DNA of 64,000 nt from Pseudolabrys sp963742345 (GTDB taxonomy: Bacteria; Pseudomonadota; Alphaproteobacteria; Rhizobiales; Xanthobacteraceae): NCBI GenBank assembly GCA_963742345.1, contig CAVULO010000003.1, forward strand, positions 1 to 64,000. Reading direction: 5' to 3'. Under the pieces are notes generated by a model. The model was not told where the DNA came from and made no database searches. It saw only the letters and a program-made list of their open reading frames with translations. This document shows positions 17,586 to 26,723 of this stretch, piece by piece (positions within the stretch are counted from its first letter, which is position 1; the number at the start of each line of letters is the position of its first letter). Made by a program: the position numbers and the translations under genes.

Positions 17586-18658
17586 ACCTGACGCGCGAAT
17601 TCCCAGGCTCTATCGGCCAGCGGCCGGATCATTTCGGCCTTGGCAGGCGCAAATTCCGACGTCGCGGTGCCGTCACGCACGCGGCCAATAATCCCCTGCA
17701 AAATGGCGGCGATGCGAAAGAAATTATAGGCGAGATAAACGGGCAGCGTCGGGCGCGGATCGAGGCCGGTGCGCGCAACGTAGGCGTCGACGTAATCGGC
17801 CATCAACGGGATGCCGAGTTTGCGCAGGTCATGTCCCACCAGCGTCGCAGTACCGGCCGCGCTTTCGGAGTGCGGCATGTGCCACGCCATCAGGTGATAG
17901 CTAAAATCAGCGAGGGGGTCACCGAGCGTTGATAATTCCCAGTCGAGCACGGCGACAATTTCCGGCTGATCGCGTGCGACGATCAGATTGTCGAGTCGAT
18001 AGTCGCCGTGCACCAGCCGCACCGGCCCGCCTGCCGGAATATGCTTTGGCAGCCAGTCGATCAGCCGCTCCATGGCTTCGATCTTTTCAGTCTCGGACGC
18101 CCGATATTGCTTCGACCAGCGCTCGACCTGGCGCGCGACATAGTTTTCGCCCTTGCCGAAATCGCCGAGCCCAATCTTGATTGGGTCGAAAGCGTGCAAG
18201 CGCGCGATCGTTGCGTTCATGGAGTCGTAGATGGCGGCGCGCTCACCTGGATTGGAGCCGGGCATCTGCGGCTCCCAGAATACGCGGCCGTCGACGAAAT
18301 CCATCACGTAAAAAGCCGTGCCGGCGACGGCTTCGTCACCGCAATAGACAAGCGGCTCGGCGACGGGAAAGCCTTGCTCATGGAGCGCGCGGGTTACGCG
18401 ATATTCGCGGTCGACCGCATGCGCGGAAGGAAGCAATTTGCCGGGCGGCTTGCGGCGCAGCACATAGCTTCGCGAAGGCGTTTCCAGCAGATAGGTCGGG
18501 TTTGACTGGCCGCCTTTGAATTGTTTGATGCTGAGTGGGCCGGCAAAGCCCGCGATCTGCGCAACAAGATAGTGTTCGAGCTGCGCAACATCGACGCGTA
18601 GCGCCGGCGCTGCATCCTTGGTGCCGGAAAAAGCTTGCTGGCGATCAATCGAGGTCAT
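17582..18658 (-). CDS. Phosphotransferase family protein (aminoglycoside phosphotransferase/ACAD10-like kinase fold)
   Basis: The 358-residue protein has the choline/aminoglycoside kinase fold. The N-lobe shows a glycine-containing loop (FKGGQSNPTYLL) and an ATP-contacting YVLRRKPPGKLL segment. The catalytic loop is VHGDYRLDN, with the catalytic aspartate, and the metal-binding aspartate sits in AVLDWELSTLGDP. This matches the subfamily related to the N-terminal domain of ACAD10/11, which phosphorylates 4-hydroxyacyl-CoA in catabolism. No acyl-CoA dehydrogenase gene is nearby, so that function is only possible. It is not evidence for antibiotic resistance. It lies downstream of the cupin gene with a 12-base gap. 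Confidence 0.87.
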   Translation of the reverse strand: MTSIDRQQAFSGTKDAAPALRVDVAQLEHYLVAQIAGFAGPLSIKQFKGGQSNPTYLLETPSRSYVLRRKPPGKLLPSAHAVDREYRVTRALHEQGFPVAEPLVYCGDEAVAGTAFYVMDFVDGRVFWEPQMPGSNPGERAAIYDSMNATIARLHAFDPIKIGLGDFGKGENYVARQVERWSKQYRASETEKIEAMERLIDWLPKHIPAGGPVRLVHGDYRLDNLIVARDQPEIVAVLDWELSTLGDPLADFSYHLMAWHMPHSESAAGTATLVGHDLRKLGIPLMADYVDAYVARTGLDPRPTLPVYLAYNFFRIAAILQGIIGRVRDGTATSEFAPAKAEMIRPLADRAWEFARQV

Positions 18659-18670
18659 CGCCGCAACGGC

Positions 18671-19339
18671 TCACTTGCGCGCTTCGAATGAAATCGGAGC
18701 ATCGGCGTAGATTTTGTAGTTCTGCGACTTCGGCTTGGCTTTGTCCTCTTCGTTGACGTATTGGATCGAACTTTTGCCGGCGAGCTCGCGCGGCAGGATC
18801 ATCACGCGGAGGAAACGGCTCGTTTTGTCGGACGCCGCTTGCGCAAACACGGCATCTGGCCCGGATTCGTACCAGGCTCCGCCGGGGCCAAACGAGGTCG
18901 AACGGCCGTGGGTGTCGATGCGGATGCCGCCGTCAATCAGGCAGCGGATGCCGGGGCCCTGATGGCGGTGCAGATAGGCGCATCCGCCGGGCGGAAAGGC
19001 GACGCTGTCGCCACGCATCAGAAGCAGGCCTTTCGGCAGCGTCTCCAGGAAGGCAGTCAGCTTTTCATGCGTCATCATGCCAGGAGCGTTGGCGGTCGTG
19101 CTGCCCTGATCGCCCCGCGCAAGCTCCCAGCGCCAGCACGTGACGCCGGCCGTGCCCGGCTTCACCGTGACCGTCGTCTCACCCTGCCACGCCTCGCCCT
19201 CGGTCAGCTTTTTGCCGCCGATCGTGGCAGAGCCGTGCACTACGAAGATAAAGCGTGGTAGCGCCGGCAAGCAGAACGCAACATTCTCGGCGCTCGACAA
19301 CACGTCTTCGTAAAGCCGAAGTACGGGATGCATTCGCAA
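18671..19339 (-). CDS. Two-domain cupin-like protein of unknown function
   Basis: The 222-residue protein has an N-terminal beta-rich cupin-like region (ATIGGKKLTEGEAWQGE) and a second with HRHQGPGIRCLIDGGIRI, a classic cupin histidine cluster with a following glycine turn. Both halves look like short cupin barrels, suggesting a bicupin that may bind a metal. It lies 10 bases downstream of the haloacetate-dehalogenase-like gene and 12 bases upstream of the phosphotransferase gene, so the three are very likely one operon. A metal-dependent enzyme or sensor of a small organic acid is plausible but not shown. Confidence 0.7.
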   Translation of the reverse strand: MRMHPVLRLYEDVLSSAENVAFCLPALPRFIFVVHGSATIGGKKLTEGEAWQGETTVTVKPGTAGVTCWRWELARGDQGSTTANAPGMMTHEKLTAFLETLPKGLLLMRGDSVAFPPGGCAYLHRHQGPGIRCLIDGGIRIDTHGRSTSFGPGGAWYESGPDAVFAQAASDKTSRFLRVMILPRELAGKSSIQYVNEEDKAKPKSQNYKIYADAPISFEARK

Positions 19340-19349
19340 CTCCTGACGG

Positions 19350-20255
19350 TCACTTAGCGGTAAAGAATTCTAGCAGCGCCGCAGCGGTGGCACCGTGATT
19401 TTCCTCGGTGAGGAAATGGCCGGAGTCAATCGGCTTACCGGTGGCGTCCGGCGCCCACTGCTTCCAGATCTTGAGCGGGCCGCCGGTTTCGTTGGCGATG
19501 CCAACGCCGCCCCACAAGGCCAACAACGGGCAGTCGATTGTTTTGCCCGCGGCTCGGTCGGCCTCGTCATTTGCGAGGTCGGCGTAGCGGCCGGCGCGAT
19601 AGTCTTCGCATTGGGCATGAATGTGCAGGGGATCGGAAAACGCCGCTCGGTAGTGATCGAGCGCACGCGGATCAAATGCCGACAAATTCTTGGCCTTGGT
19701 CCAGCTCGCCATCTTCCATTCCAAATATTCGACCGGTGCTTTCGAGATCAGCATTTCCGGTAACGGCTCCGGCTGTGCCAGAAATGGCCAGTGCCACACC
19801 TTCATGGCCATGTTGCGGTCCATGCCGTGCCACATGTCATAGGTTGGTACGATGTCGAGCGTTGCCATCCGCTCGACGCGGCCCGGATGATCGAGGGCGA
19901 GGCGGTAGGCCACGCGGCCGCCGCGGTCGTGGCCGGCAAGGCGGAAGCGCACATGGCCGAGCTTTTCCATCACCGCGATCATCACCTTCGCCATTGAGCG
20001 TTTGTCGTAGGGCGCGTGCGCTTCGTCCGCTTGCGGCACCGCCGACCAGCCGTACCCGGGCAGGTCCGGAATAATAAGCAAGAAGCGCTTCGCGAGCACC
20101 GGTGCTACGCGATGCCACATCACGTTGGTCTGCGTGTAACCGTGCAGAAGCAACAATGGCGGGCCATCGCCGCCGGTGCGTGCAAAGACTTTCCCGACTG
20201 AGGTGTCGACCCAGTGTGAGGCAAATCCGGGGAAGAGATCGGCGAGATCTGGCAT
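19350..20255 (-). CDS. Haloacetate (fluoroacetate) dehalogenase-type alpha/beta hydrolase
   Basis: The 301-residue alpha/beta hydrolase has an aspartate nucleophile in GHDRGGR instead of the serine of esterases. Counting from the start, Asp110, Asp134 and His280 form the triad, Arg111 and Arg114 would bind the carboxylate, and His155, Trp156 and Tyr219 would hold the halide. As I remember it, this is the same set at the same numbers as in the Rhodopseudomonas palustris fluoroacetate dehalogenase RPA1163. It would hydrolyse the carbon-fluorine or carbon-chlorine bond of 2-haloacetates to glycolate. The cytoplasmic location is inferred from the lack of a signal peptide. The cupin and phosphotransferase genes follow closely. 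Confidence 0.85.
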   Translation of the reverse strand: MPDLADLFPGFASHWVDTSVGKVFARTGGDGPPLLLLHGYTQTNVMWHRVAPVLAKRFLLIIPDLPGYGWSAVPQADEAHAPYDKRSMAKVMIAVMEKLGHVRFRLAGHDRGGRVAYRLALDHPGRVERMATLDIVPTYDMWHGMDRNMAMKVWHWPFLAQPEPLPEMLISKAPVEYLEWKMASWTKAKNLSAFDPRALDHYRAAFSDPLHIHAQCEDYRAGRYADLANDEADRAAGKTIDCPLLALWGGVGIANETGGPLKIWKQWAPDATGKPIDSGHFLTEENHGATAAALLEFFTAK

Positions 20256-20294
20256 GGACTACTCAATACAGCGATGGAACGACCGCAATGACAG

Positions 20295-21569
20295 CTACTT
20301 CTCCCGCTCGATCGCGCGCCAGCCGATGTCGCGGCGGCAAAAGCCGTCAGGCCACCGGATGCGGTCGACGGCGGCATAGGCGCGACTCTGTGCCTCGCGC
20401 ACGGTCTTGGCCCGCGCGCAGACATTAAGTACGCGCCCGCCATTGGCAAGGATACGGCTGCCGTCCGATTTGGTGCCGGCGTGGAAGATTTCCACGCCTT
20501 CGACCTGCGCTGCCGCATCAAGTCCTTCGATAACGGAACCTTTATTGTAATTTCCGGGATAGCCTTTCGCCGCCATCACCACGGTGAGGGCCGCGTCGGG
20601 ATACCAGCGCAAATCGAAATTCTTCAATTGCCCGTCGCGCGCGGCCAGCAACGCCGGAACCAGGTCCGACATCATACGGAGCATCAGCACCTGGCATTCC
20701 GGATCGCCGAAGCGAACATTGTATTCGATGAGCTGGGGGCCATCCTTGGTGATCATCAAGCCGGCGAACAGCACGCCCTTGTAGGGCGCGCCTGCGCGTT
20801 TGAGCGCACGCACGGTGGGGTGGATGATCTCATCCATCACGCGCCGGTTCATATCGTCGGTCATGATCGGCGCCGGTGAATAGGCGCCCATGCCACCCGT
20901 GTTCGGTCCTTTGTCACCGTCGCCGACGCGCTTGTGATCCTGCGCCGAAGCGAGCGCGATTGCGGTCTCGCCGTCGCAGAGCGCAAAGAACGACGCCTCT
21001 TCGCCGACCAGACAATCCTCGATTACAATTTCCCAGGCGGGCGTACCGAGGCCACCGGCGAACATCATATCGATGGCGGCTTCGGCTTCTTGTACGCTCT
21101 CGGCCACCACCACGCCTTTGCCCGCGGCGAGGCCATCTGCCTTCACGACGATTGGCGCACCTTTCTTGCGAACATAGTCTTTTGCCGCGTTGGCACCCTT
21201 GAAGCGTTCGTAGCCCGCTGTCGGGATATTGTTGGCTTTGCACAGATCCTTGGTGAAGCCCTTCGAACCTTCCAGCCGCGCCGCCCATTTGGTCGGGCCG
21301 AACGCCTTGATACCGGCAGCCTCCAGATCGTCGACAATACCGGCGCAGAGCGGCACCTCGGGTCCGACGACAACGAGATCGATTTTTTTGTCCTTGGCAA
21401 ACGCGATCACGGCCTTGTGGTCGCCAAGATCGAGCGCGACGCATTCGGCTTCCTGCGCAATGCCGGCATTGCCTGGTGCGCAAAAGAGCTTGTCGGTGAG
21501 CGGACTCGCCGCCATCTTCCAGGCCAGCGCGTGCTCGCGTCCGCCGGAACCGAGGATGAGGATGTTCAT
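20295..21569 (-). CDS. purD: Phosphoribosylamine-glycine ligase
   Basis: The 424-residue ATP-grasp enzyme of purine synthesis joins glycine to phosphoribosylamine. It begins MNILILGSGGREHALAWK, the family signature, and contains VKADGLAAGKGV (ATP binding), the PurD block RFGDPECQ and an NTGGMGAYSPAP segment. It is divergent from xseA with an 80-base gap and sits 39 bases upstream of the dehalogenase-like gene on the same strand. It could therefore be the first gene of that unit, although the functions are unrelated. Confidence 0.97.
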   Translation of the reverse strand: MNILILGSGGREHALAWKMAASPLTDKLFCAPGNAGIAQEAECVALDLGDHKAVIAFAKDKKIDLVVVGPEVPLCAGIVDDLEAAGIKAFGPTKWAARLEGSKGFTKDLCKANNIPTAGYERFKGANAAKDYVRKKGAPIVVKADGLAAGKGVVVAESVQEAEAAIDMMFAGGLGTPAWEIVIEDCLVGEEASFFALCDGETAIALASAQDHKRVGDGDKGPNTGGMGAYSPAPIMTDDMNRRVMDEIIHPTVRALKRAGAPYKGVLFAGLMITKDGPQLIEYNVRFGDPECQVLMLRMMSDLVPALLAARDGQLKNFDLRWYPDAALTVVMAAKGYPGNYNKGSVIEGLDAAAQVEGVEIFHAGTKSDGSRILANGGRVLNVCARAKTVREAQSRAYAAVDRIRWPDGFCRRDIGWRAIEREK

Positions 21570-21649
21570 AGGGCGCGCGGGCGGCCTTTAGGGAGTGGTC
21601 GCCATTTGGTGTAGCATGGTGTCTTGCCCTCGCAAGAGATTCGACCCTT

Positions 21650-23095
21650 ATGGCAGAGCCCGCCCTCAATAACGTTGTGGAATGGACCGTCTCGGAGCTC
21701 TCTGCGGCGCTCAGGCGGACGGTCGAGGACGCCTATGGTTACGTCCGTGTCCGCGGCGAGATTTCCGGCTTCAAGGGGCAATCGCCCTCCGGTCACGTCT
21801 ACTTCCGCCTCAAGGATGACAAGGCGGTGCTGGAGGGGGTGATCTGGAAGGGCACCTTTGGCCGCATGCGGGTCAAGCCCGAGGAAGGGCTCGACGTCAT
21901 CGTGTCGGGCAAGCTCACCACGTTCGCCGGCTCCTCGAAATACCAGATCGTTATTGACACGCTCGAGCCCGCCGGGATCGGCGCGCTGATGAAGCTTCTG
22001 GAGGAACGCAAGAAAAAGCTCGCCGCCGAAGGTCTGTTCGACGAGGCGCGTAAGCAGCTTTTGCCTTTTCTGCCGGAGGTGATCGGCGTGGTCACCTCGC
22101 CGACGGGTGCGGTGATTCGCGACATCCTGCATCGGCTGGTGGACCGCTTTCCTCGCCGTGTGCTGGTGTGGCCGGTGCGGGTGCAGGGCGAGACGTCGGC
22201 CGCAGAAGTCGCAGCTGCAATCTATGGCTTCAACGCGCTGCCTGAGCGCGGCCCGGTGCCCCGGCCTGACTTGATTATCGTCGCGCGCGGAGGCGGTTCG
22301 CTGGAAGATCTTTGGTCGTTCAACGAGGAAATTGTTGTTCGGGCGGCGGCTGCGAGCATGATCCCACTCATTTCCGCCGTTGGCCACGAGACCGACGTGA
22401 CGTTGATCGATTTTGCCGCCGATCGGCGCGCGCCCACGCCAACCGCCGCCGCCGAAATGGCTGTGCCGGTGCGCAGTGAACTCATGAGTACGATCGCCGG
22501 CCTCGGCGCCCGCAAGCTCGCCTGTTGGCAACGCAATATCGATCGGCATCGCAAAGAACTCCATCTGCTGACGCGCGCGCTGCCGGCGCTCGATGAACTG
22601 CTGGCGGTCCCGCGTCAGCGTCTTGATGCCTGCGCCGGCCGGTTACCGCGCGCGCTTCGCGCCAATGCGCAAATCCACCACACGCACCTGACGCGGGTGG
22701 CGTCACGCCTGTCGCCGCGGCTGTTGTCGCAGCGCATTGACCGGTGCAAGGAGCAAACGGTGGGGTTAGGCGACCGCGCGCGGCGTGCATTCCAGATTTT
22801 CCGGGATCGCCGGGTTCAGCGGGTGCACAGTGCCGGCCAATTGCTGGCGGCTTATTCCTACCGCGGCGTGCTCGCGCGGGGATTCGCCCTGGTCCGCGAC
22901 GGCGATGGGCACCCATTGCGCTCGTCCGCTGCCGTCGGCGCCGGTACGCGGCTCGATATCGAGTTTGCCGATGGCCGCGTAGGCGCAATCGCTGACGGCG
23001 ACCGTGCCGCGCAACCACCCGCGACGAAGGTCAAGCCGCGCACGCCGGGTGGTGGCGGGGGCTCTGGAGGGCAGGGCAGCCTGTTCGGGTCATAA
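21650..23095 (+). CDS. xseA: Exodeoxyribonuclease VII large subunit
   Basis: The 481-residue protein starts with an OB-fold domain (VRVRGEISGFKGQSPSGHVYF), followed by the catalytic domain with GVVTSPTGAVIRDI and RGGGSLEDLWSFNEE. Helical regions follow, and a glycine-rich tail closes the chain. With the small subunit XseB it degrades single-stranded DNA to acid-soluble oligonucleotides and functions in repair. xseB is not in this window. It is divergent from purD. Confidence 0.96.
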   Translation: MAEPALNNVVEWTVSELSAALRRTVEDAYGYVRVRGEISGFKGQSPSGHVYFRLKDDKAVLEGVIWKGTFGRMRVKPEEGLDVIVSGKLTTFAGSSKYQIVIDTLEPAGIGALMKLLEERKKKLAAEGLFDEARKQLLPFLPEVIGVVTSPTGAVIRDILHRLVDRFPRRVLVWPVRVQGETSAAEVAAAIYGFNALPERGPVPRPDLIIVARGGGSLEDLWSFNEEIVVRAAAASMIPLISAVGHETDVTLIDFAADRRAPTPTAAAEMAVPVRSELMSTIAGLGARKLACWQRNIDRHRKELHLLTRALPALDELLAVPRQRLDACAGRLPRALRANAQIHHTHLTRVASRLSPRLLSQRIDRCKEQTVGLGDRARRAFQIFRDRRVQRVHSAGQLLAAYSYRGVLARGFALVRDGDGHPLRSSAAVGAGTRLDIEFADGRVGAIADGDRAAQPPATKVKPRTPGGGGGSGGQGSLFGS

Positions 23096-23167
23096 TGCGA
23101 GGGTTTCGCAGGGGCGGCCGAACGACTATGTTGGTTTTGGCATCCAAGCCAGGAATGGAGGCTGTTC

Positions 23168-23398
23168 TTGCTTAATCGCTACGACCGCTCTTCGCCGATG
23201 AACGGGGAGGCGGAGGTGAAATACCTCGATGGCGATTTCCGCGTGGTGAGGCCGGGCGCTTTCGTGCGCTGTGCAGTCACCGGCGTGCCGATTCCGCTCG
23301 AGGAGCTCAAATACTGGGACGTCGATTTGCAAGAGGCCTATGCGACGCCCGAAGCAGTCTTGCAGCGGCACCAGGAATCGCCAGCAGCCAAAAAATAG
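23168..23398 (+). CDS. DUF2093 protein
   Basis: The 76-residue protein has the compact DUF2093 core, with YLDGDFRVVRPGAFVRCAVTG followed by PIPLEELKYW. The start is TTG at 23168, giving MLNRYDR, which matches the usual family N-terminus MLN-(K/R)-x-DR better than the internal ATG at 23198. The family is essentially alphaproteobacterial and has no known function. The cysteine in RCAVTG is conserved in the relatives I recall. The gene follows xseA and converges on lpxK. Confidence 0.85.
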   Translation: MLNRYDRSSPMNGEAEVKYLDGDFRVVRPGAFVRCAVTGVPIPLEELKYWDVDLQEAYATPEAVLQRHQESPAAKK

Positions 23399-23403
23399 GC
23401 GAT

Positions 23404-24402
23404 TTAATTTCTCAGCTTCGACATCACGAGCCGGCGCAATTCATCAGCCTCTTCAACCACCATGGTCACCCTCAGCGTGTGCGCTCGCGCGGCGAGCGCC
23501 CCGAGCAGCTGCTCGCCGGCCATGCGCGCGTGGTCCTTTTCCGTGGTGAGGAGCGCAAGACCGTTGTGTTCGGCCTGCATGATGAGTTCTGCCGCCTCCT
23601 CGGCGGTATAGCGGTGATGATCGTCAAATGCCCGACGTTCGGTCACGGCAATCCCGGCCTCGACGGCAGTTGCAAAAAATTTCTGCGGGTCGCCGATGCC
23701 AGCGAAAGCCAACACGTTGCGTCCTTTCAGTGGCGCAAGCCCGGCCGGATCGGGCGCGAGGCGGCCATGGAATATATTAAGCTCACGTGAGCGAGCTTGC
23801 GTGATGATGTCGTCGGCGCCCGTGCCTTCACCGACCACCAGCAGCGCATCGGTTTGCGCAAGTTGTGCGGCCAACGGTGCGCGCAGTGGTCCGGCGGGGA
23901 ATAGGCATCTGTTGCCGACTGCGCGCCGCGCATCGACCACGGCCAGCGTAAAATCCTTCGTCAACGAAGAATTCTGCAATCCATCGTCCATGACGATGAG
24001 GTCGGCCCCTTGCGTGCGTGCAAACGCTGCACCGGCTGCGCGATCACGTGCGACGACAGTCGGCGCGACACGCGCGAGCAGAAGCGCCTCGTCGCCGACT
24101 TGAGCGGCAACATCTGTTTGCGCATTCACAAGCTTCGGGCCCGCGACACATCCTCCGTAACCGCGGCTGAGACAAAATGGGTGCTTGCCGGCGTCTAGGA
24201 GCGTTCGCGCGAGCATCATCGCTGTCGGGGTTTTACCTGCGCCTCCGAGCGTGAAGTTACCCACACAGAGAACCGGCACTCCGGCGGGCGTGCCTTTCAA
24301 CGCCATGCGTCTTGCTGCGATCGCGCCATAGACAAAACCCGCCGGGGCAAGCAGGCCCGCGATGAGGCCGGCCCTGCGCCACCAGAAGGTCGGTTCACGC
24401 AT
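23404..24402 (-). CDS. lpxK: Tetraacyldisaccharide 4'-kinase
   Basis: The 332-residue inner-membrane-associated enzyme phosphorylates the 4' position of the lipid A disaccharide. An N-terminal hydrophobic anchor is followed by the P-loop VGNFTLGGAGKTPT. Further LpxK blocks are LSRGYGG, VGDEALLLA and MDDGLQN. It overlaps the end of waaA by eight bases and is the last gene of the lipid A operon on this strand. Confidence 0.95.
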   Translation of the reverse strand: MREPTFWWRRAGLIAGLLAPAGFVYGAIAARRMALKGTPAGVPVLCVGNFTLGGAGKTPTAMMLARTLLDAGKHPFCLSRGYGGCVAGPKLVNAQTDVAAQVGDEALLLARVAPTVVARDRAAGAAFARTQGADLIVMDDGLQNSSLTKDFTLAVVDARRAVGNRCLFPAGPLRAPLAAQLAQTDALLVVGEGTGADDIITQARSRELNIFHGRLAPDPAGLAPLKGRNVLAFAGIGDPQKFFATAVEAGIAVTERRAFDDHHRYTAEEAAELIMQAEHNGLALLTTEKDHARMAGEQLLGALAARAHTLRVTMVVEEADELRRLVMSKLRN

Positions 24403-25699
24403 GGCGGGCCCGTTGGCGCAATTGGAGCTGCATCAGATAAGGGTCGAGCGACGCCAGTGTGCGGTCGAGTGCTCCACCCAAATTCTCCACCACAACGTGG
24501 CCGGCGTCGCCGACACGGGCACAGCCATCGGGGTCGCTAAGCCAGGCGGCAAGATGTGCGGTGAGGCGGTCGATGTCGTTAATCGGCTCGGCGCCGTGGG
24601 CGTTGTCAAGCGCTGCGTAAATTTCCCCGAAATTCCAGACATGCGGACCGTGGAGGATTGCCGTGCGCAACTTGGCCGCCTCGACCGGATTTTGTCCGCC
24701 GTGTTTGACCAGTGAGCCGCCGATGAACACCGCGGGCGCCAGCCGATAAACCAGGCCGAGCTCGCCGACCGTGTCCACCACATAAATCTCGGTCGCATGA
24801 TTAGGCAATTCTCCGCGTGAGCGCAGCGCGGCGGACAAGCCAGTGGCGGCCGCGATTTCAACGACGCCCCGGCCGCGTTCCGGATGTCGCGGCGCGATCA
24901 GCGTCAGCAATCCCGGAAAATTGGTGCGCAAGCGGGCATGCACCTCGATGATCACGCCCTCTTCGCCGGCATGGGTGGAAGCGGCCGCAATTAACGGACG
25001 GCCGGCGGTCGCGGCATGCAGCATCGCAAGCGCCGCCGGGTCGGCGGGTGGCGCAGGTACATCGAGTTTGAGATTGCCGGTGGTGACGACGTTCGATGCG
25101 CCCAGTTCGCTTAAGCGCGCGGCATCAGATGAGCTGCCAGCCAGGCAAAGATCGAGACGCCGAAGCAGGTCGGCGATCGAATTCGGCAGGCGGCGCCAGC
25201 GCCCGAAGGAGTTCTCCGACAGGCGGGCGTTGACCAAAACCATAGGTATCCCGCGCGCTGACACGTCGATCATCATGTTTGGCCAAAGCTCGGATTCCAC
25301 GAACAAGGCGAGATCCGGCCGCCAATGATCGAGAAACCGGCGTACGAAGCGTGGGATATCGAGCGGGATATATTGATGGATCACTCCGCGCGGGAGACGT
25401 TGTTCGGCGAGCCCGCCCGAGGTGACGGTGCCGGTTGTTACCAACATGCTGATGCCGCGGGCACGGATGCGATCGATTAAAGGCAGAACGCTGGCCAGTT
25501 CCCCAACGCTGGCGCCATGCAGCCAGACAAGAGGACCTTCCGGCCGCGCGGTACGATTTTCGCCGCGGCGTTCGGGCAGTCGCTGACGATGTTCCTTGCC
25601 GCGCCGAACGCGCCGGGCCAACAGGAGAGGGGTGAACGGTCCCACCGCCGCGGACAAGAGCCGATACATGCGCAAACCGGCCGGCAGCTTTCCGCTCAA
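24395..25699 (-). CDS. waaA: Kdo transferase (3-deoxy-D-manno-octulosonic acid transferase)
   Basis: The 434-residue glycosyltransferase attaches Kdo sugars to lipid A precursor at the cytoplasmic face of the inner membrane. The N-terminal domain has WLHGASVGE with the catalytic glutamate and TTGTVTSGGLAEQRLP. The C-terminal domain has the nucleotide-binding block FIGGSLVKHGGQNPVEAA. It is tightly overlapped with the DUF374 gene upstream and lpxK downstream, the standard order in Rhizobiales. Confidence 0.95.
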   Translation of the reverse strand: MSGKLPAGLRMYRLLSAAVGPFTPLLLARRVRRGKEHRQRLPERRGENRTARPEGPLVWLHGASVGELASVLPLIDRIRARGISMLVTTGTVTSGGLAEQRLPRGVIHQYIPLDIPRFVRRFLDHWRPDLALFVESELWPNMMIDVSARGIPMVLVNARLSENSFGRWRRLPNSIADLLRRLDLCLAGSSSDAARLSELGASNVVTTGNLKLDVPAPPADPAALAMLHAATAGRPLIAAASTHAGEEGVIIEVHARLRTNFPGLLTLIAPRHPERGRGVVEIAAATGLSAALRSRGELPNHATEIYVVDTVGELGLVYRLAPAVFIGGSLVKHGGQNPVEAAKLRTAILHGPHVWNFGEIYAALDNAHGAEPINDIDRLTAHLAAWLSDPDGCARVGDAGHVVVENLGGALDRTLASLDPYLMQLQLRQRARHA

Positions 25700-26409
25700 G
25701 GTTTGCCGCTCCAGGTTCTGTCGGCGATCTCGTATGCGCGTGCCGTTACCCGGTTGAGTTCGCTTTCGACCCGCTGTCTCGCAGCCTCCAGCGTGGCATC
25801 GTCAGCGTCGGGCGGCACACAAATCGCTTCGCTCCCCACCATTCCTATCCGGCTGAATGGCAAGTTGATAGCGGTGCGGTCCCAATTGTCGAGCTCGATA
25901 CGCCGGCTTGACGCCATCGCCACGGCATAGATCGGCCGCCCGGAATGCTGCGCGAGCTTCACGACGCCAAGGCCGGCGATGCGTGCAACTTTTGGAACAT
26001 CAGCGGTCATCGCTATATTGTAGCCCTCTTTGAGGGCCTCAAGCATCTCGGTGAAGGCAACGGCGCCGCCCTTTCGGTAAAATTCCCCGTTATGGGCGCC
26101 GGAGCCGCGGATGGTGCCGATATTGAGCCGCTCGGCAGCGCGCGCATTAATCTCGCCGTCGCGGTGACGCGAGATCAGCACCTTGGTGCGATGGCGCGGG
26201 TCGTCGCGCTTGACAAACGGGGTCAGGAAATGTTGGCCATGCCACATCGCGACAATCGCCGGCATCTGAACCAATTCGTAGATCGTCGTTGGCTCGAGGG
26301 TGACCCGGCTCGTGCGCCACACGAGCCGCAGATATGAGGCGGCCACCACACCGACGGTTTCCTGGAAGGTGGATGAGGTGACGATATGCTTGAACGATAG
26401 CATCGTCAT
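25696..26409 (-). CDS. DUF374 lysophospholipid acyltransferase family protein
   Basis: The 237-residue protein has acyltransferase features. MWHGQHFLTPF carries the histidine of a variant H-x4-D-type motif, SRHRDGE and TIRGSGAHNG are further family blocks, and an N-terminal hydrophobic helix suggests membrane attachment. It belongs to the DUF374 group, which is almost always next to waaA and lpxK in alphaproteobacteria. It is therefore thought to act on lipid A or a related envelope lipid, though the acyl acceptor is not established from sequence. The start codon is adjacent to the DUF4170 stop. Confidence 0.87.
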   Translation of the reverse strand: MTMLSFKHIVTSSTFQETVGVVAASYLRLVWRTSRVTLEPTTIYELVQMPAIVAMWHGQHFLTPFVKRDDPRHRTKVLISRHRDGEINARAAERLNIGTIRGSGAHNGEFYRKGGAVAFTEMLEALKEGYNIAMTADVPKVARIAGLGVVKLAQHSGRPIYAVAMASSRRIELDNWDRTAINLPFSRIGMVGSEAICVPPDADDATLEAARQRVESELNRVTARAYEIADRTWSGKP

Positions 26410-26667
26410 TCAACGCGCCGGTCGGCCCGCGGCTTCGGGATCGAGCAGCCGGTGCAGGTGAACGATAAAATAGCGCATGTGGGCGTTGTCGACGGTCTGT
26501 TGTGCCTTGGCCTTCCAGGCGACATAGGCGGTGGCATAATTCGGGAAGACTCCGACCATCTCGACCTTGTCGAGGTCCTTGAATTCGCTGCCACCGAGCT
26601 CGGTGAGTTCGCCGCCGAGGACGAGATGTAACAGTTGTTTATTGGTCGTGGGCAATTCTGCGGACAT
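26410..26667 (-). CDS. DUF4170 protein
   Basis: The 85-residue protein starts at the ATG giving MSAELPTTNKQLLHLVLGGEL. It carries the family core FKDLDKVEMVGVFPNYATAY and the very conserved AQQTVDNAHMRYFIVHLHRL. The family is alphaproteobacterial, always small, and usually sits between the cysQ-like gene and the DUF374/waaA genes as here. Its role is unknown, and the constant position suggests a link to lipid A synthesis. An upstream in-frame start would add six residues. Confidence 0.87.
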   Translation of the reverse strand: MSAELPTTNKQLLHLVLGGELTELGGSEFKDLDKVEMVGVFPNYATAYVAWKAKAQQTVDNAHMRYFIVHLHRLLDPEAAGRPAR

Positions 26668-26723
26668 GAGTCTATCCCTGGTCAATGCCCCTGCGGCGGC
26701 GTGGATTCCGGGGTTGATTAACT

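Noticed and set aside
17582..18658. Aminoglycoside resistance gene
   Set aside because: It belongs to the ACAD10-like branch of the phosphotransferase fold. The fold alone does not imply antibiotic resistance, and no resistance context is present.
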